Part shown: positions 26,666 through 39,610 of the stretch, piece by piece
How the letters are laid out: every line of letters begins with the position of its first letter
Numbering within the stretch: position 1 is the stretch's first letter
Assembly: GCA_014338405.1 (NCBI GenBank)
Contig: JTDE01000156.1
Location: 85,742-149,741, forward strand
DNA from: Paragonimus skrjabini miyazakii
Taxonomy: Eukaryota > Platyhelminthes > Trematoda > Plagiorchiida > Troglotrematidae
Direction: 5' to 3'
Length of the DNA: 64,000 bases
The notes under the pieces: generated by a model
Told to the model about the DNA's origin: nothing
What the model saw: the letters and a program-made list of their open reading frames with translations, nothing else
Database searches by the model: none
Made by a program: the position numbers and the translations under genes

Positions 26666-28153
26666 TACGGTCTACCCTCTCCGCTTAACAAATGAACATT
26701 TTCAACTGTTCAGTGTCCAAACAAGATAATTGTTGTCTATCACTACACCAAAAACATTTTTTTTCTGATAATGAAGTTTCTCACTCTTCAGATAATCTAG
26801 GTTGCCTTATGTGAACGTTGCTGGATCACAGTTTGTGTATGAGTATACGTTTATTATGATAAGTATTAATTTACACTTATCAAGCACCGGATTAGGGGTT
26901 GAAACTATGATTGTTAGAATGTACCCTACAATCTAGCCAATTCCCGTCATATATAAATGTATATGGCTTTCTCAGCTGGGGTTTATAAACAGCAGATAAA
27001 CTGATAGTCTGTGAAGTTTTAATAATACATTAGTGGTGCAACAGTAGTTTATCACTCTTAAATTTTCTAGTCGTTTCGGTATTGTTTGTAAGTTAAAATG
27101 CAGTAATCAGTAGCACCAAAGCTTCTAACGTGCCTGTAGTTATGATTGTGCTCACCGTTAAAAATTCAAATCTGAGTATTCTGAAGCTACACATTCCCTA
27201 TGATAAGTTTTTATTAAATTGACTGGCCGACTACTTTTTCTATTAATTCCTTCGAGTTAGTATGTAGAAAAATTTAGTCCCACTGTCAGGACTTACGAAC
27301 GTTATCTCCAACCTGCCAGTAGTGATTAAGAAGAAAGTAGCAGAAATACTCCGTTCATTATTGCAGGGTTGGAAATCTCTTGGATTTTCTGATCCAAAAT
27401 CTTATTCTTGGAAGTATTCAAAACAACCGCTGTTCGGTATTTTGCTTTTATTAAGTCAATTGTTGGCTAGAAACGAGTCGTATGCTATCAAACTTAATTG
27501 AACGCAGAATGTTAAATGAGGAAGTAAAACGAAAACGTTCCCACCAATTTCTTACCTGGTAGTCACATTTGGGACGCGCAGGCTCGAATGTCGCATATCT
27601 GGTTGCCTGTTTGCTAGTCGACAGCTTGTGAAACAGACTGTTATCGTCCAAATTCCCACGTTTTCTTTCGTTTAATTTCATTTACATGAGAGACCGATTT
27701 CACCCTGTTTCTACCCATGACAAAATTATTGATTCCTTCGAAATTACAAGTGGGTGTGCATCATACATTCATGCACTTAAGAGTTCGTAAATTCAAAGCG
27801 GGATTTTCAAACAGTGACGCTTTTCAACTATGTTTGGAGATTAAATTGAGCAGCCTGAACGAAAACTCTACTATTTTTTAGGCTACTGTCTTCACAAGGA
27901 GATAGTGTAGCAAGCAGGTTCATTAATGTGCAACTGTATAAGTTTGGTTTGCTAAGGTGAGAACAAAATTGAAAAGATAGAGGGCGTGTTGTAGTCTGTG
28001 GATTTGAGGCGAAATGTGAAGCAGTTGCATTATAATTAAGCCAGTGATGAAAATGATGGTATGACAAGTGGGTTATAGCGAAAATATAAGCAAAAGGTTC
28101 ACCTCGTTGACAAACAGATAACCGAGGATTAATAAGGAATTTGGTTAACTTAA
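26666..28153. other. AT-rich non-coding stretch, nothing recognised
   Basis: Minus-strand frames of 76 and 120 codons (27681-27451 and 28190-27828) are present without recognisable similarity. The second one runs into the SINE copy at 28154, so at least its start is not host coding sequence. Confidence 0.5.
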
Positions 28154-28426
28154 CCTGAACTTCACTCATAATTGATCGCAGCTTTTGCATTCAGATGGAC
28201 TTTCCAGCCAGCTTTTTTAGAAAAAGGGCACCAGGCACGATCTCTTCTCTTGTTAGAGTTTATTAATAGTGCGTATTCTTGTCACAGCCGGAATTTTAAC
28301 TATGACCAAGATTTCATGAGGCCATTCTGTTGACTATTGGTCCATTGAAATCACATTAAACACAAACTAATTACCCTATTTGAGCGCCCAACTATTTTCG
28401 CTTGTAGATACTGATCAAGTTATCCG
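28154..28426 (-). mobile_element. Hammerhead SINE, near full-length, ribozyme dead
   Basis: On the minus strand the copy runs from the 5' head (CGGATAACTTGATCAG, then CAAGCGAAAATAG) through a worn tRNA-like part to the ribozyme block and body. In the hammerhead CTGACGA has become TTAATAA, and GAAA is replaced by AGAG, so no cleavage is expected. The body keeps AAAGTCCATCTGAATGC and GCTGCGATCAATTATG. Confidence 0.75.
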
Positions 28427-28853
28427 ACCATCTCGATATGTGATACAATTACTGCCTATTAAGTGCAACCTATAATCCCGTGATCAGGACTTGTGACTTG
28501 AGTCCGATTCACTGACTTCATTAAACCAACGGAATAATGTTTAAGCCTTCCGGTGAATAACCAGAGCTTTGGTTGATTCAGCGTGCACATCAAACACAAT
28601 TGATCATATTATCTACATGGTTATTTGGTGTAATTCAAATCCAGGTCGTACTAATCCTAAGAATTGTTCGTAAACCATACATATTCGAACCTCGTGTTTA
28701 ATGATTCTTTACGAAGTGCCCAACAAGAATCTCCACGAGTGTCTGAAACCTTCGATCAACAGTGAGTGAGATTCAAGTTTAATCAACAGGTGGCCAAGGG
28801 AATGTTTATATTTTCATAGAATGTTGGACTCCACAAACAAATGGACATTACAC

Positions 28854-29248
28854 AAATTGAACATCACTCACAATTGACCGCAGCTGTCGCATTCCCATGG
28901 GAAGTTCAGTCAGTTCCTTTCAAAATGAAACACTACACTCGAGCATCTCTCTTGTTACAGTTCGTCAGTGGTGAATATTCTTGTAACGAGCGAATGTGGT
29001 TGAGCGCTTACGTATGATGAGTCAGTCACGCCAAACGTGAGGTCAATGGCACAGTGGTAAACATGGTTTCCTCATGAAAGCGTGGCTGGAGTTCTAGTCC
29101 CGGGTGTCGCAAGGATATACGCCACTGATGAGCTGTAACACGAGCGAGACTCGAGTTTAGTGCTTCCTTTCGAAAGAGGCTGACTGAAATTTCTGTAGAA
29201 ATGCGACGGCTGTGATCAGTTGTGGGTGTTGTTAAACTGATTTGAAAC
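28854..29248. mobile_element. Hammerhead SINE inverted dimer (truncated minus arm, full plus arm)
   Basis: A minus-strand copy holding only the body and ribozyme (28854-28988) joins head to head with a plus-strand copy that starts at the SINE 5' head (28990, GCGAATGTGGTTGAGCG) and runs to 29248. The plus arm has an A-box-like TGGCACAGTGGT (29046-29057), a B-box-like AGTTCTAGTCC (29090-29100) and a hammerhead block with CTGATGA (29125-29131). There GAAA has become GAGA and stem I is mismatched. The minus arm keeps CTGACGA and the CTCGAG palindrome but has lost GAAA. The arrangement repeats the head-to-head design at 57697-58210, with a shorter left arm. Confidence 0.75.
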
Positions 29249-31411
29249 CAAAATCCTCCAGTGCCGACCAATAACCAAAATGGACTTTACTTCGGAAACC
29301 ACCAATACAGAGCTTTTAGTCTTTCTGAAGCTAAACTAAAGTCTTAGTAAATTGGGGTAAGCTAGAAGACAACCAAGTAGATGATTGGCCTCAACCCAAT
29401 ATTCGCTAACTGCGAATGTTCGGATTTTCGGCATTCTGATATACAGCCACTTCAAATACCATGGTTGAATGCTGCTCCATAAAAAATGTTTGGCGGCCTA
29501 AGTAGACAGATCAACAGAAAAGACGAACGTGGCGGACCTAGAATAAGGCAGCAATAGTCGACAACTGATCGCTTATTTACAAGAAGATGGTTAAGCTGGA
29601 GGCAAGCCTCCAGCAGATTACGTAAGAACCTAAATCAGCATTACGTTTCTTGGCAAATACATTACAAGCGATCCAGCTCAAGATAGCCAGTTCTTTTGTG
29701 CCACCCTGGTAACTTTATCGGTCAAAGTATTCGTATCACCAAACTTCTTGGGATAGTTTGATGCTTTGGATAATGTATACAAAAGTGTTGGACATTTGAT
29801 GCAGATTTTAAAGGTTATGAGTAAGGCCACCCAAGGTGGTTGAAACGTAGAGTATTACAACTTGCTCTTAACGTTGTGTTAGTCACAGTCCATTTATCAG
29901 TCTTCCGATTCCTTTGGAGACTAGGGTTTCTCTTTTGTTTCGACGGTACAAGTCTGCTGAGCTTAAGATGTTGGTAGATTCATGTTTTCTTTCAGTACAT
30001 CCTAGGTATAAATGAAGCACCCGGATAACGAGACATGAACGCTTTACCAGTCAAAATACCCTTATGATATAAGATTCAATGTAAAATGTATGGTTCTGTA
30101 GATCGGACTGAGTTGTGCTACACTTGCACTGAATTCTTTTTTTAGTACCATTTATATTCCCTTCATATTACCGCTTGTAAATGATATAACCGTCTTCAGT
30201 TTCTGAAGGAGGACGGTTTTGTACTTTTGATGTCAAAACGTCAACAACTACCAGAACCGGTGTGCACCCAACTACCATCTCACCTGTCTACTAACTGGCA
30301 ACGAAACAAAAGTCACTCGCGACATACGGTTTTAGTAGTAGCTTACCAGAAAATAATCGTGCATTACAAATGAACGCTCATCTACACACGAACCTTGGTG
30401 AAGCGCACTGCATCTCAAGAGCTTCTTCAAAGCTACCAGACAAAGAAATGAAATTACTACAAGTCATCCACCGTCAGTAGTTGCCCCTTTTTACAAGCTC
30501 TCCCTCACGTCCTTCTATATATTTTCTCATACAGAAAGAAGTTCTCAGCTGCATGTACACAAACCGTCTGAGTTTATTCAATAAAATTCCAGCCAGTCTT
30601 TCCTTCATCTCATGCAAGACATTGGAGCGCTTGTTAAAACGTATCATCTTCAAACACTTCCTAGGAAACGATCTTTCTGTCTCTACTAACCTTTTCTGCT
30701 CACTCTTGTCACGGACGACATTCTGGAATGTGCTCTTGAGTTGCCCAGCAGTCATGGCGTCGAGCTTCTTGCTGGTGTTAAGCCGACTGATATGGAATAT
30801 CCGGAAGAAATCGTTTATGTGTCTGACCAGCATTTTCTCCTCCAATTAGCTTAAATCGAGTGAAATGAACATGCGAGTAATACTACCGTCCACCAGCGTG
30901 TATTCTGGAACACACAGGATGCGCAATTAATTGGCTAACTAATCGCTTTGCACAGTCTGCGGTGGTTGAGTCATGTACTCCGCATGTCAACTGAGCGTTT
31001 ACTTTACCATGCAGTGTATATTGGGACCACCAACAATTAGATAGAACAACGTAGTGGTCAGTGTACAACGTGGTCATAAAATATGAAGATTCTGACTGTT
31101 CCATTGTGCGAAGCGGGTAGGTGCCACCCACTTGGCTGGGGTCCTTGTGATCAATAAAATCCCTTGTTAGAAACGTTATCCTAGATGACGGTGTGCCGCA
31201 GCCAATGGCGTGCCTGCATTCACATCATTTCAGCTTCTTCCGCTTAGTCCCTTATTTTATTTTTGACATTTTCAGTAAATTTTCTTTCTCCAAGACATTC
31301 TACGTCATTGTTGAGGTGGGCGGCTGTACGAGCCTCGGTGCCTTCTAGTGAAGCGCATGGTTGTTACGATGATCATATTGACGACGAAGATGATGATGAT
31401 GAGTCTGGTTT
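29249..31411. other. Non-coding stretch with an unassigned open region
   Basis: At 30474-30849 both strands are open for about 122 codons. The minus-strand reading is rich in Lys, Arg and Glu. The plus-strand reading contains TNRLSLFNKIPASLSF, which faintly resembles the C-terminal end of non-LTR reverse transcriptases, but too weakly for a call. A CR1-like LINE remnant on the plus strand begins 560 bp further on. The rest shows no recognisable content. Confidence 0.35.
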
Positions 31412-32493
31412 AGGTCAACGACAATTATCTCTGTTCTGACGATAAATTCTTTGAGTTCGCAAACTCTTTTAACCGTATCCCGCATGATCATGCCAAACAT
31501 AAACTCGAGGCTTATGGCGTTCAAGGAGATGTCTTTCTGTGGATCATTTTTCCTGAGATTAAAACCTTTAGAATCTACATCAGGGCAAACCTTCCATCTG
31601 CTTTCCTGATTTCTGTGGGAGTTCATAAAACGCCAATGATCGATCCTCCTTCGATTTTTATTTACATCAACGATCTTTCAGACAATACTTATAGTGATAC
31701 ATTACCCCACGGATTGATTCTGACACGATGGAGCGCTAGTCAGATTATTGAATTCTTTCTATAAATTAAAATAGGTGTACGCATTTCAGTCGATGAGGAC
31801 TCTGGCAATGCCTGCCTGAGTCATAGTACACTCAACACAGTAGACATCACCAAAACATATCTGAAGAAATATCTACGTATCTGAACGTTGCATAGCAAAT
31901 CCTTCGGGCATCATCACGAGATGACCATAAAAGATTGATTCGATACTCCTAAGATGACAAAACGAACGTTTACCCGCGCAGATAGGTAAGTGTTTTGAAC
32001 GCTATACTAGAGTTATACAAGACCGCTGCTTAATTATGTCTACCGCGCCGTGTATACCTGCTTAAAGAACGACATGTCTGTTGTCGAGCATGCTCTGGGC
32101 GCAGCTATCAAGCTGAACACCGGCTTGCAACAGGTTACCTATGGGGTCACAGAGGGAAACTGGTGATCGTTACCCACATGAATCTCGTAGACTCTACGTT
32201 GGTCTACTAACGACACACTTCTTATTTAGCATAGGACTGTTCGCCGGGGACTTCTTTATACTAATAAATACAGGCGGTCGACTAAGCCTTGACAAGAAAC
32301 TTCGTTGGCTCTGCCCTCAGACCATAGGCAGCAATTCTTTTCTTACAGGGTTCTCAATCACCGCAACAATCTTCAATCTGAGGTCTTTAGTTGTTCCTCT
32401 AGAAATCATTTTGGAACGCTGTTAGATTCATTTTCACTCAAAACCTCGCTTGTTTGTTCTCTTTTTATGGTAATGTATCCTGTTGTCAACTAG
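31412..32493 (+). pseudogene. CR1/Pido-like LINE remnant, RT palm and C-terminus
   Basis: From 31412 one open frame of about 117 codons reads as the middle of a non-LTR reverse transcriptase. FANSFNRIPHDHAKHKLEAY stands for the usual F-x-KAFD-x-VPH block, GVQGDVFLWI follows, and IYINDL stands for the block after the GVPQGS motif. The GVPQGS motif itself is worn to GVHKTP. The (F/Y)ADD catalytic motif cannot be found, and the frame stops at 31763. After several frame changes the C-terminal part follows: YTRPLLNYV at about 32015 and HRQQFFSYRVLNHRNNLQSE at about 32322, ending with a stop at 32493. These blocks are typical of CR1/jockey-type LINEs such as the schistosome Pido family. The endonuclease is not seen. 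The element is dead. Confidence 0.75.
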
Positions 32494-35400
32494 TCTTTCA
32501 ACTCAACGGACGTCAGTTGGATGTTGAAATAGACACGCCAACTGGATCTGGGTAACTTGCGCCACTAACCTCGAACCCGTGTAGTGACCGATGAAGTTGG
32601 TGAAAGTGTCTGTTGCCTTCTATCTACTGATGGATCGAATCTTTAGGACATTGAAGACGACCAACTGCAGCATATTCTAATAGGTCATCATGCTGTAAGA
32701 GAAAATATCTCATTCAAACAGATGTCGAGACTTTAAATCGTTGAACTTCTTCTCGTGAATCCGCAGAATGCTCCCAACAAAAAAACGAAAAATATTTCTG
32801 TCCGACGTTCACAGAAGATAAAATAAGCGAACCTTAGGTCTCCTGATAGCAGCCTGTACTTGAGTGGTAACTAAGTAGCATATAACCATGGAAAAATAAG
32901 TGTCCGGACAGATAGAATACGAACAGAATTTGGTGCAGTATATGCAATCAGAAATACACCAATAATTACTAATTACAATATTTTACAAGTTACTTAGTGC
33001 ATTGTTTTACGACATCAAAAATTTCTTAATTTGCAGTTGATTCATTTGTGTTACGAACAACCAGTAAAGCAGGTTCTTGTGTTCTTTTACTATCTACTAT
33101 GTTTAAATTTGAAGTTTCTAAGGCAAGTTGCTGTGTTCGAAACTATCTCCAGGTGATAAACGCCCGAATTAATCAATCAGTAGTGAGTGATTATTTAGCG
33201 CGTCTGGAAGTTCATGTGTCTGAATATTCTAGAAGGAACAAAAACCAAACTTTTTACACCACAAGATAAGGCTTTGCTGTTCAAAAAGGTTGTTAGCAAC
33301 ACTAACAAAAATGCAGTAGTTTGATAGCCCGGTGGTTAATAGATAGATTTTGAAGAAAATTGTAATAGATATGTTTAAAATAAATATCAAACCATTTTTG
33401 CTGACTTCTTCATTCGACAAAACCACGAAAACCACCCCTGCGCCGTTATCGGCGGGGTAGACGGTGGGCAAATTGCGGGCATTCGAACTAGGGACCCGTG
33501 CTGGCCGTGAGCGGGCTATAAAAAAGAGTGGCCACTAAGGTTTTTAAACCCTTTAAGAATGGTTATTGCACTAAAACAGATCCAACACATTCCAGGCTTC
33601 CAAATTCCTACAACTAATTTTTAAAAGAAGACCGCGAAAATAGGAAGAAGGATATTCTGCTATTTGCGAACTGTAGCAACGAATGCGTTTGTTGTGTATG
33701 TATGGACATAGTTTTTTGTCTACTAGTGTTCTTCGAATACAGTGGGTCATTACATCGCCTCACATTAATCGAACATAGGATAGCCCATCTCTGAGTTAGA
33801 ATCCCTTCTGCTTCTATGCACAGCGGAAATTAAGTATTACTTCCAGGGAACTGCCCAGTCAGTGTCACATGAGTACAGTTGTTGTGACAGTTCCTGCAAT
33901 GGCCTGTATTTCGGATTACTTTTTTTGTGTTTGTTGTACTTCTAACTAGTCCTTAAAGAATGAATCATTGCAGTCCGTTTCATTTTGACATTTTATTATG
34001 TTTTTAACTTTATTACGGCGTCAACTGAAAATTTGCGTTACACCCACGTATGTGCGCCCAACTTTTGCTTCGTTATGCCCATTCGTGGTTGTTCAAAGTC
34101 AACATCATCCAGGCGTGTTATCTGAACACTTAGGTCTGACTGTCCACGGTCTTTTTAAACCGATGTGGCTTCAGACAGTGCAACCGCAGATGGTTGGTAT
34201 ATATATTAAACCGTTTCGATCGTGATTATTTATTCTTTGTAGATTGTTCTCTTTATGATTAACCTGTCATTATTTTGCCAGTCGCCTATCATGATGAGAT
34301 GCCCAGTGCTGTCAAAGAAACCGAGGTTTTCACTAACACCGACTATTTGAGTAGAACTGACGACAGACCTGTCCTGCACTCGACAACGATTCTTTGCTCT
34401 GATATGTCCAGCACTTGTAATGAATGCTATTAAGCCGGAACTCATAGCAGATTGTACAAACGTTGTGAAATTGATTACAAACACAGTGCAGTGGACTCCG
34501 ATTTTTTTTCATCGTTCATCTCATTTTACATTCCGTTGTATTGAAATGTTATTGTAAACAATGTCCTTGTTTTTCTCATTTAACTTAGGATACGTAAAAC
34601 TATTAACGACATCCATTTTAGATATAACAGTTATCATAGTTTGTTGATAAGTCAGTGAGCATTGCGCACACCTGGTGGTTCACATACACGGGAAGGGTGC
34701 GATGGTCTGGTTTGTCTGGCAAACAGCCCAACTTTCTGTTGACATGTAGATGTCCAGCACTAAATGCTTCCAAGCTGTATGGCGTAAAGATGTGGCAAGC
34801 GTGAACTGTCCAAACGTATCGTTTCAATCTATATGCCACCGTCGTTGCCTTCCGGTACGAGGTGCTGTTCGAAGAACTGTCGGAACTGCCGTCACCTGAT
34901 GAAATTTTGTCGTGTGTGAGTGATCATCTTCGAAAAATGTAGGTTTCTCCGATCGCCTAAAAATCAACCATTTCTGCAAACAAGTAGTCATACTCGATTG
35001 TGAGTAGGGACACAACGTTCCGCGCATAAAGACTGAATTCATTGCACTAATACAGTAGGTGGAACCCCCGATGAAGAAGGCTTCGACTTGGGCCCCTCAC
35101 GCATTTGTGTTACATTACCAAACTACATCACCCTCTACCAATGCAAAGTGTATATCATAAGTTATGTTTTCGTCGTGTTTTCGTATTGGCTACACCTCTC
35201 AATTCCCTTCCATTAATCATGGAACGTCCGGCTCCTACGCTGGACAATTTCCAAGAAGGAGCGAACTCTTACGCGCATCCTGAGTAAGCACGCTTCAAGA
35301 TGGTCTAATTTCAGGTTTATGTGAAAACATGTCAGACTGATTCGACTGCAAGAGAATATACTGATTCTGTGAAGCTTTAGTAAGGTTCTGTCGCGCAAAA

Positions 35401-38344
35401 TGAATTAGTACAACCAGTCGAGAGAAACTGACTTCAGTGTTTGCCTACCAATTGAGGCAATTGACGCTTCGATTCGATTTGAGTACAAGCTGAAGCATGA
35501 ACAGTTGTACAATAAACCGGTAGACAGCAAAAAAATGTCACGGTTAATTTTCAGGTTGCGTGTCTAATGGTTGCTGGCGACAGCAAATAAAGGGCCTATA
35601 TTGCTAACGTCATGGGGCTTCTAATAAACTGCGGTTTGGTGAAAAAGGTCAATTGGAGGTGTACATTTATGGCAAAGGCTGATACAGGTAAAACTCAATG
35701 TTTTCTGCAAGGCAACCTTTTATTTTGGATGTAACTGAAATGTTCCACCGGATTTACATATCAACAAGTCATGGAGCGGATTCAACGGTGAATCCAAGAA
35801 TTAAAATTGAATATCCGTCATAGTCATAAACCGCTGAAGATCCTGTCACCAGCAACAGACGACAGGCAAAGCTTTCCATGCTTCTCATTGTAGTTGCCTA
35901 ATTTATTTTTACATTAAATTTAACTCGCTTCTGCTTGCGGTATTACGTTTTTTATCAGAATCCTGAATGTTCATGGTTGCCATCAGCGACATAATCAGGA
36001 GGTAGACGTGGAAAATGCAACTGGTTGGGTAGGGTGCATAATTTCGGGTGTAATTTGGGTGTAGTTTTTGAGTGTCATGTAAGTGCCAGAATTTGTCCCA
36101 TTGTTGCCCTCAAACTACACTTATGGTACACTCAAAATACACTCATACTAACTGGGTGGCTACATACAAATCGATGGCCATTCTACTCGGTCCGCTACTA
36201 GTCGATAGATTCGTTGGCCACCTGGAGACGACCACTAACATAAGCAGAACGGAGTAGTTATTACGCAATTGGGTAAACGAACACGTTCTGGTCGGGGTCG
36301 GCAAACGTTTATGGGTATTACAGTGTCGGAAACCAGTCAGACTCCACTAACCGGTATCTTGGATCGCAGGATACCTGTTGACATTTCTACCTAAATTGAG
36401 TCTGGCAAAGACCTTTCAGATACGTTACGCAACAAAACTCAAAGGCTCATTCGGTTCCCAGAGGTGGTAGCAATTAACAAATGGACGCCACCTCGCTGTG
36501 TGCAAAAACTTGCTAATCAGTGCAAGATTGCCATGATAACTAGTGAGCACTGATGTGTGTGCGTGTGTGTATAGGGTTGTCGATTTTGTTGTTTGGCTTC
36601 CCAATATCTATTGAACTGCAGAATGTACCTGATGAAATGCAATGAAATGTGCTCGAAAGACATTGTTTAAAAAATTACTTCTGACCAATTTGCTCAAACC
36701 AGTGAATCTCTCCAACGTTAAGAATTAGTTGAACGCAAGAAGTCGTGGCTAACAGTAATATTGGACGTTTCGCTAGATCTAAGGTAAAAACTAACCAACC
36801 CGTCTGATGGAGTTGATGCATTCGGTAACAGTCTCATGAAGGATACATCTCACTGTGGCAGATAACCAAATGTGAAGCGCGTTTATTCCAACACTCGGTG
36901 GAATATCTCGACACGGTAGTGAAATATGACCAAAGCCCACTGTAGATAGAGTGCGGACAACACGGGCGATAGGACGAGTCAGTGCCCAACAAGATTGAAC
37001 CAACGGACGAGGAATGACAGGCGATAAACTCCGACAGAAGGCGTCGATCATACAGACAAACCGGACAGAAGTGCACACGGTGTGTGTGAACGAAAGCCGG
37101 GGATCTGCTGTGGACCGGAATTCGGCTTCATAAATGCGGGCAAGTGTGTGACTTGGCAACCAGTGAGTTGGGCAATAAAGACTGTGCCTTATAAAACACC
37201 CTTGCCCTACATTATGAGCATCGGTTTGATAAATTTATGCTGACTCGCCCATCAGTATTCGTGTTCATTGTTTCGTTGATAAGTCGAGATATTCGTGAAC
37301 TCTGTAGACTTAGCAACAAGGGGCATACCAGTAAGAATTTAAAAATTCGGTTTAAGTGGTGGTTCCATAGGTGCTTATTTTTGGAAACGGAATGGATTAA
37401 AATTGCCAACCTCTCCGAGCCTACAAGACGGTATACAAAAGGCATGTTTGTCAAGGGAGGAACTATCAGTTCACCAGTTCACAAAGACCATTTTGTGATT
37501 TGATATGACTGACAGTTGCGTCCAGTGGGAAACTCTACAACGAAGAACATATACTAGGCATCGATTAAAAGAATATCCGGTATGAATTATCCAGTAGGCT
37601 AGTGGATTCGTCGATAGTAGATCTCTTGAAGCTTAGTGGTAAACAAAAGCTGAGCTTGAGATGGTCCAACTGAGACAGTGACTCAAGTTTAAGGGTCAAC
37701 TCGAAACGTTCAGAGAGAATACGTCAACTAAATCTAGTGTTTATGCTGAATCTCCTAGTCACGTTTTCTAATACAAAGTCCACAGATTTAAGCACGCCGT
37801 AACTTCTGCATCGCCGAAAGAAACACCTATAAACGAGCGCCCACCAATACTATACAGCTCATGGAAGTGGCACGATGGGGAATGTGTTCTGTCTTCATGG
37901 GACCCAGTGTTAGCCGCCGAAATGAGCACGTCAAGAAGTCTTTGGCATAAGGACATCAGTAGATAACCGAAGAGGAGGCACGGCAAGCATGTAAGGGAAG
38001 TTGATATACGGAAGAACAAAGCTGGATTCAATGGAGTTGTCATGCAGGCCTGACTGTTGTGAGACAGCCCAAAGAAACTGAACTTAGGAGGAGATGACCG
38101 CTGAGGTGTTCGTTTTATTTCGCATATACTGTTACTCTACTTGTACCATTTCAGTAGCATGGCTCCATCCCTAAATTCAACATTACAAGTTAAATTTGCA
38201 ATATCCGTCTGCATTCTTCAGTGATAGACACCTCAATTCGGAGCAGTATTATTTGACAAATTGAGTTATAAAGAAAAAATGTTGCCTATTTTGAATGTTT
38301 GTTCCGAGTTCGTGTTTTATTATTCCTTTGTACTTCCAGTAAGT
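32494..38344. other. Non-coding stretch, one GC-richer block
   Basis: Most of this is AT-rich with short frames only. The block at about 36810-37190 is richer in G+C. Its minus strand is open in two overlapping frames (122 and 80 codons), and it has AATAAA-type signals near both ends (GAATAAACGC on the minus strand, CAATAAAG on the plus). It may be an LTR or another repeat, but no paired termini were found. At 36020-36150 variants of GGGTGTAGTTTTTGAGTGT recur in direct and inverted form. No gene is recognised. Confidence 0.4.
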
Positions 38345-38424
38345 TCGAACGAAGAATATCAGAAGAATTAAAAATTCTACAACAAATGAACTTAATCAGC
38401 TGAACAACAGCGAAGGCTTTACAA

Positions 38425-38993
38425 CCAAGAGGCTCTCATACGCTTCAGCTTTATGAATTGCCCCAGCTTCAGAAGGACAATATGACACTGCGACCAGTTT
38501 TTTCGATATCTAACTCACCCCAACATAGGCTAGCAAAGTGGCTGGTTAGGATGTTAGAGCTAGTGAAACAATCAATATGCAAACATTCGCTGAAAGACAG
38601 CATCCAATCGGCTAAAAGTCTCCACAAGGTCAATATTCATAAGAAATACATGTCAGTCCGTTATTCACGAGCGTACCCCTACATGAAACTATTCGCATCA
38701 TATATGATTATGTCATTGTGAATCAACTGGATGTACCCATTTCAATGGCTACACTCCAACGCCTCCTTCTTTTACGTACATCAAATGTCATATTCTACCT
38801 CCAACATAAAAACTATAGGCAAATTGATGGCGTAGCCGTGGGAAGTTCCTTAGGACCTAGCTTGGCTGATATTTTTATGGATCGTCTAGAAAGCCGAGTG
38901 CGGGGGACCATTTCTAAGACAGATATATTTCTTCGATATGTGGATGATATGCTAGTTTTTACCGATAGTACGAACATGCCGAAGAAGTTCTGA
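38425..38993 (+). pseudogene. Penelope-like reverse transcriptase, broken
   Basis: Two open stretches (38425-38721 and 38718-38993) carry the fingers and palm of the RT. The first has the PLE entry block and AKWLVRMLELV. The second has the GVA-x-GS-x-LGPSLADIF motif and YVDDMLVF with both catalytic aspartates intact. Stops at 38719 and 38991 each mark a frame change after which the family sequence carries on in another frame. The palm residues look functional; the damage is in the reading frame. Confidence 0.8.
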
Positions 38994-39504
38994 CGGTATT
39001 CAACGGACTGCATGCTAACATTACATTAAATTCTGAACATCACTGTAACGACTCCCTTTCGCTTTTGGATAACCGCCTTACTCGAAGGACTGGCAATTCA
39101 GTACAGCGCTCAGTTGATCGCAACCGCACTTGGAATGGCCGATACTTACGCTTCAACAGCTTGGTGCCAGGGCATTATAAAACAGGCCTCATCAAAACGT
39201 TGTTCTATAGAGCCAGAAAGATTTGCACCCAAGACACAATCCATGGCGAACTACAGCTAATTAGTCGAGTTCCGTTGGACAACGGGTACCCATAATCACT
39301 GATGTCCAAGTTTTCAAATAAAAGACCGCACGAACAAACGCTGTTGGTGGTACCAAAGATGAAAGCCTTTCTACAACTGCCTTTCAAAGGGGACGCCGAT
39401 TGAAGGCCGCTGTATTATGGATGTACAATGCTGCAGAGCTCGTGTCAACCTAAACCAAAAAACGGATTTCTGTTCCACCTATAAAACCTCAGATACCTCC
39501 GTTC

Positions 39505-39610
39505 GCCAGATCCCATATCATTTACCGATTTCCATGCAGTTTCCAGGTCGAATACATTGGCATGAAGGAATAACAACTGAAGTTTCGGATCTCGGAACAT
39601 GGGTGAGGAA
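39505..39610 (+). pseudogene. GIY-YIG endonuclease domain of the Penelope-like element
   Basis: The stretch reads SHIIYRFPCS, then EYIGMKE, a stop, then QLKFRISEH. This matches the order of the GIY-YIG fold in Penelope-like elements: a tyrosine strand, a cysteine pair region (one Cys missing here), YIG, then the Arg and Glu/His of the helix. An in-frame stop interrupts it between YIG and the arginine helix, so no active nuclease is made. Confidence 0.7.

Noticed and set aside
36560..36580. TG microsatellite
   Set aside because: A very short, imperfect run of the kind expected in animal DNA; no further interest.
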